Shown in pieces: positions 13,511-13,542 of a stretch of DNA of 13,542 bases (positions are counted from its first letter, which is position 1; every line of letters starts with the position of its first letter). The DNA is taken from positions 1 through 13,542 of the forward strand of contig JAIXRX010000110.1 of NCBI GenBank assembly GCA_027485005.1, read 5' to 3'. The translations under genes and the position numbers were made by a program. The stretch is from Alphaproteobacteria bacterium (GTDB lineage: Bacteria; Pseudomonadota; Alphaproteobacteria; Rickettsiales; JAIXRX01). Below the pieces are notes generated by a model. That model ran no database searches. It was not told the origin of the DNA and saw only the letters and a program-made list of their open reading frames with translations.

Positions 13511-13542
13511 CGTTTTAAGATGCATTCGGATAACACAACCCA

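Overview
The window looks like a chromosomal segment of an alphaproteobacterium. The evidence is the gene set: a petABC-type cytochrome bc1 complex with a twin-arginine Rieske protein, an ELM1/DUF1022 protein directly behind greA, a carA-carB-greA block, and an oxygen-dependent HemF whose sequence ends directly after the LPP(I/V)KW region. Base composition is roughly balanced, with a somewhat AT-richer stretch around 6650-6730. I cannot name the genus.

Layout. Positions 1-60 hold an intrinsic terminator for a + strand unit whose gene lies upstream of the window. Positions 61-210 hold a structured repeat. The minus strand then carries, in transcription order, carA (6258-5080), carB (5027-1767), a strong terminator, greA (1683-1207) and an ELM1-family gene (1203-226). 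Upstream of carA is a 470-base divergent intergenic region filled mostly by more copies of the repeat. From 6729 the plus strand encodes an unrecognised 587-residue, probably membrane-associated protein with a histidine-rich tail. Its last 38 codons overlap, antisense and in exact codon register, the 3' end of uppP. uppP is the last gene of a minus-strand run petA-petB-petC-uppP (11867-8376). Divergent from petA are trmL and hemF on the plus strand, and another partial repeat copy follows hemF at the window edge.

Functionally, carAB makes carbamoyl phosphate for arginine and pyrimidine synthesis, GreA rescues stalled RNA polymerase, petABC encodes the whole catalytic core of respiratory complex III, UppP recycles the undecaprenyl carrier for the cell wall, TrmL modifies tRNA wobble bases and HemF performs an oxygen-requiring haem step. 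This is mostly housekeeping DNA.

The unusual material is (1) the 587-residue protein and its in-register overlap with uppP and (2) a mosaic family of intergenic palindromic repeats, present at three places, with a compensatory base change in its central hairpin. No mobile element genes, CRISPR array, tRNA or rRNA were seen.
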